Of a DNA stretch of 13,358 bases, positions 13,281 through 13,358 are shown piece by piece (position 1 is the first letter of the stretch; each line of letters starts with the position of its first letter). The notes beneath the pieces are model-generated. The model was not told the origin of the DNA. It was given only the letters and a program-made list of their open reading frames with translations, and did not search any database. The position numbers and the translations under genes were made by a program. This DNA comes from Thermoplasmata archaeon. GTDB lineage: Archaea > Thermoplasmatota > Thermoplasmata > Lutacidiplasmatales > UBA184. The stretch spans positions 1 to 13,358 of the forward strand of contig JASHUL010000015.1 of NCBI GenBank assembly GCA_030039995.1. The letters run 5' to 3'.

Positions 13281-13358
13281 GTGTCGCTCACACCGACGGA
13301 TCCCGCGGTTCTGCGGGCGCGGCTAGAACAGTGGCTGAAGCACCCGACGTCCACCGGC
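13281..13358 (+). CDS. Start of an unidentified protein, cut by the right edge
   Basis: An open frame of 26 codons from GTG to the window end, beginning V-S-L-T-P-T-D-P-A-V-L-R-A-R-L-E-Q-W-L-K. The sequence looks like a normal N-terminal helix with charged and hydrophobic residues in register. The TATA-like box about 26 nt upstream favours this start. An ATG at 13270 in another frame meets a stop at 13326 and is less likely. It is too short to assign a family. Confidence 0.4.
   Translation, partial: MSLTPTDPAVLRARLEQWLKHPTSTG

Noticed and set aside
12049..13326. 425-codon plus-strand frame overlapping the membrane protein
   Set aside because: Arg/Gly-rich translation without hydrophobic segments or motifs, whereas the overlapping frame at 11798 gives clear membrane spans and a promoter.

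Overview
The window looks like part of an archaeal chromosome with very high G+C. Three things point to archaea. (1) The aromatic pathway uses the archaeal enzymes: an MJ0400-type 2-amino-3,7-dideoxy-D-threo-hept-6-ulosonate (ADH) synthase, 3-dehydroquinate synthase II and a GHMP-family shikimate kinase. (2) Genes that start transcription units have TATA-like boxes about 25-27 bp upstream of the start codon, the pattern of leaderless archaeal mRNAs. (3) Genes inside operons have Shine-Dalgarno sites and 1-13 nt overlaps. A GC-rich terrestrial or sediment Thermoplasmatota lineage would fit, but lineage cannot be fixed from sequence alone.

Layout. Positions 1-5145 (minus strand) hold a tightly packed shikimate operon transcribed right to left in pathway order: ADH synthase, 3-dehydroquinate synthase II, a fused dehydroquinase/shikimate dehydrogenase, shikimate kinase, and EPSP synthase cut by the left edge. 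The 195 bp before it (5146-5340) contain inverted repeats and a strong Shine-Dalgarno that may be partly hidden in a hairpin. Positions 5341-6090 (minus) encode a heme-oxygenase-like (CADD/TenA-like) probable diiron protein. The 87-bp divergent region 6091-6177 has a TATA box for each side and three overlapping perfect palindromes between them. Positions 6178-8663 (plus) encode a family III CoA transferase and an acyl-CoA dehydrogenase, overlapping by 4 nt. Positions 8660-11667 (minus) encode the glyoxylate shunt: malate synthase A first, then isocitrate lyase, also overlapping by 4 nt. The isocitrate lyase and acyl-CoA dehydrogenase genes meet tail to tail in one shared CTAG. Positions 11798-13123 (plus) encode an unrecognised multi-spanning membrane protein with a twin-cysteine motif, followed by a strong stem-loop. 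A new reading frame probably starts at 13281 and leaves the window.

Functionally, the left part makes chorismate precursors. The right part suggests growth on C2 units: CoA activation and oxidation of an acyl substrate, with net acetyl-CoA assimilation by the glyoxylate shunt. The diiron protein and the CoA transferase operon share a divergent control region and are the best candidates for a co-regulated, uncharacterised unit. No RNA gene, CRISPR array, insertion sequence or attachment site was seen.
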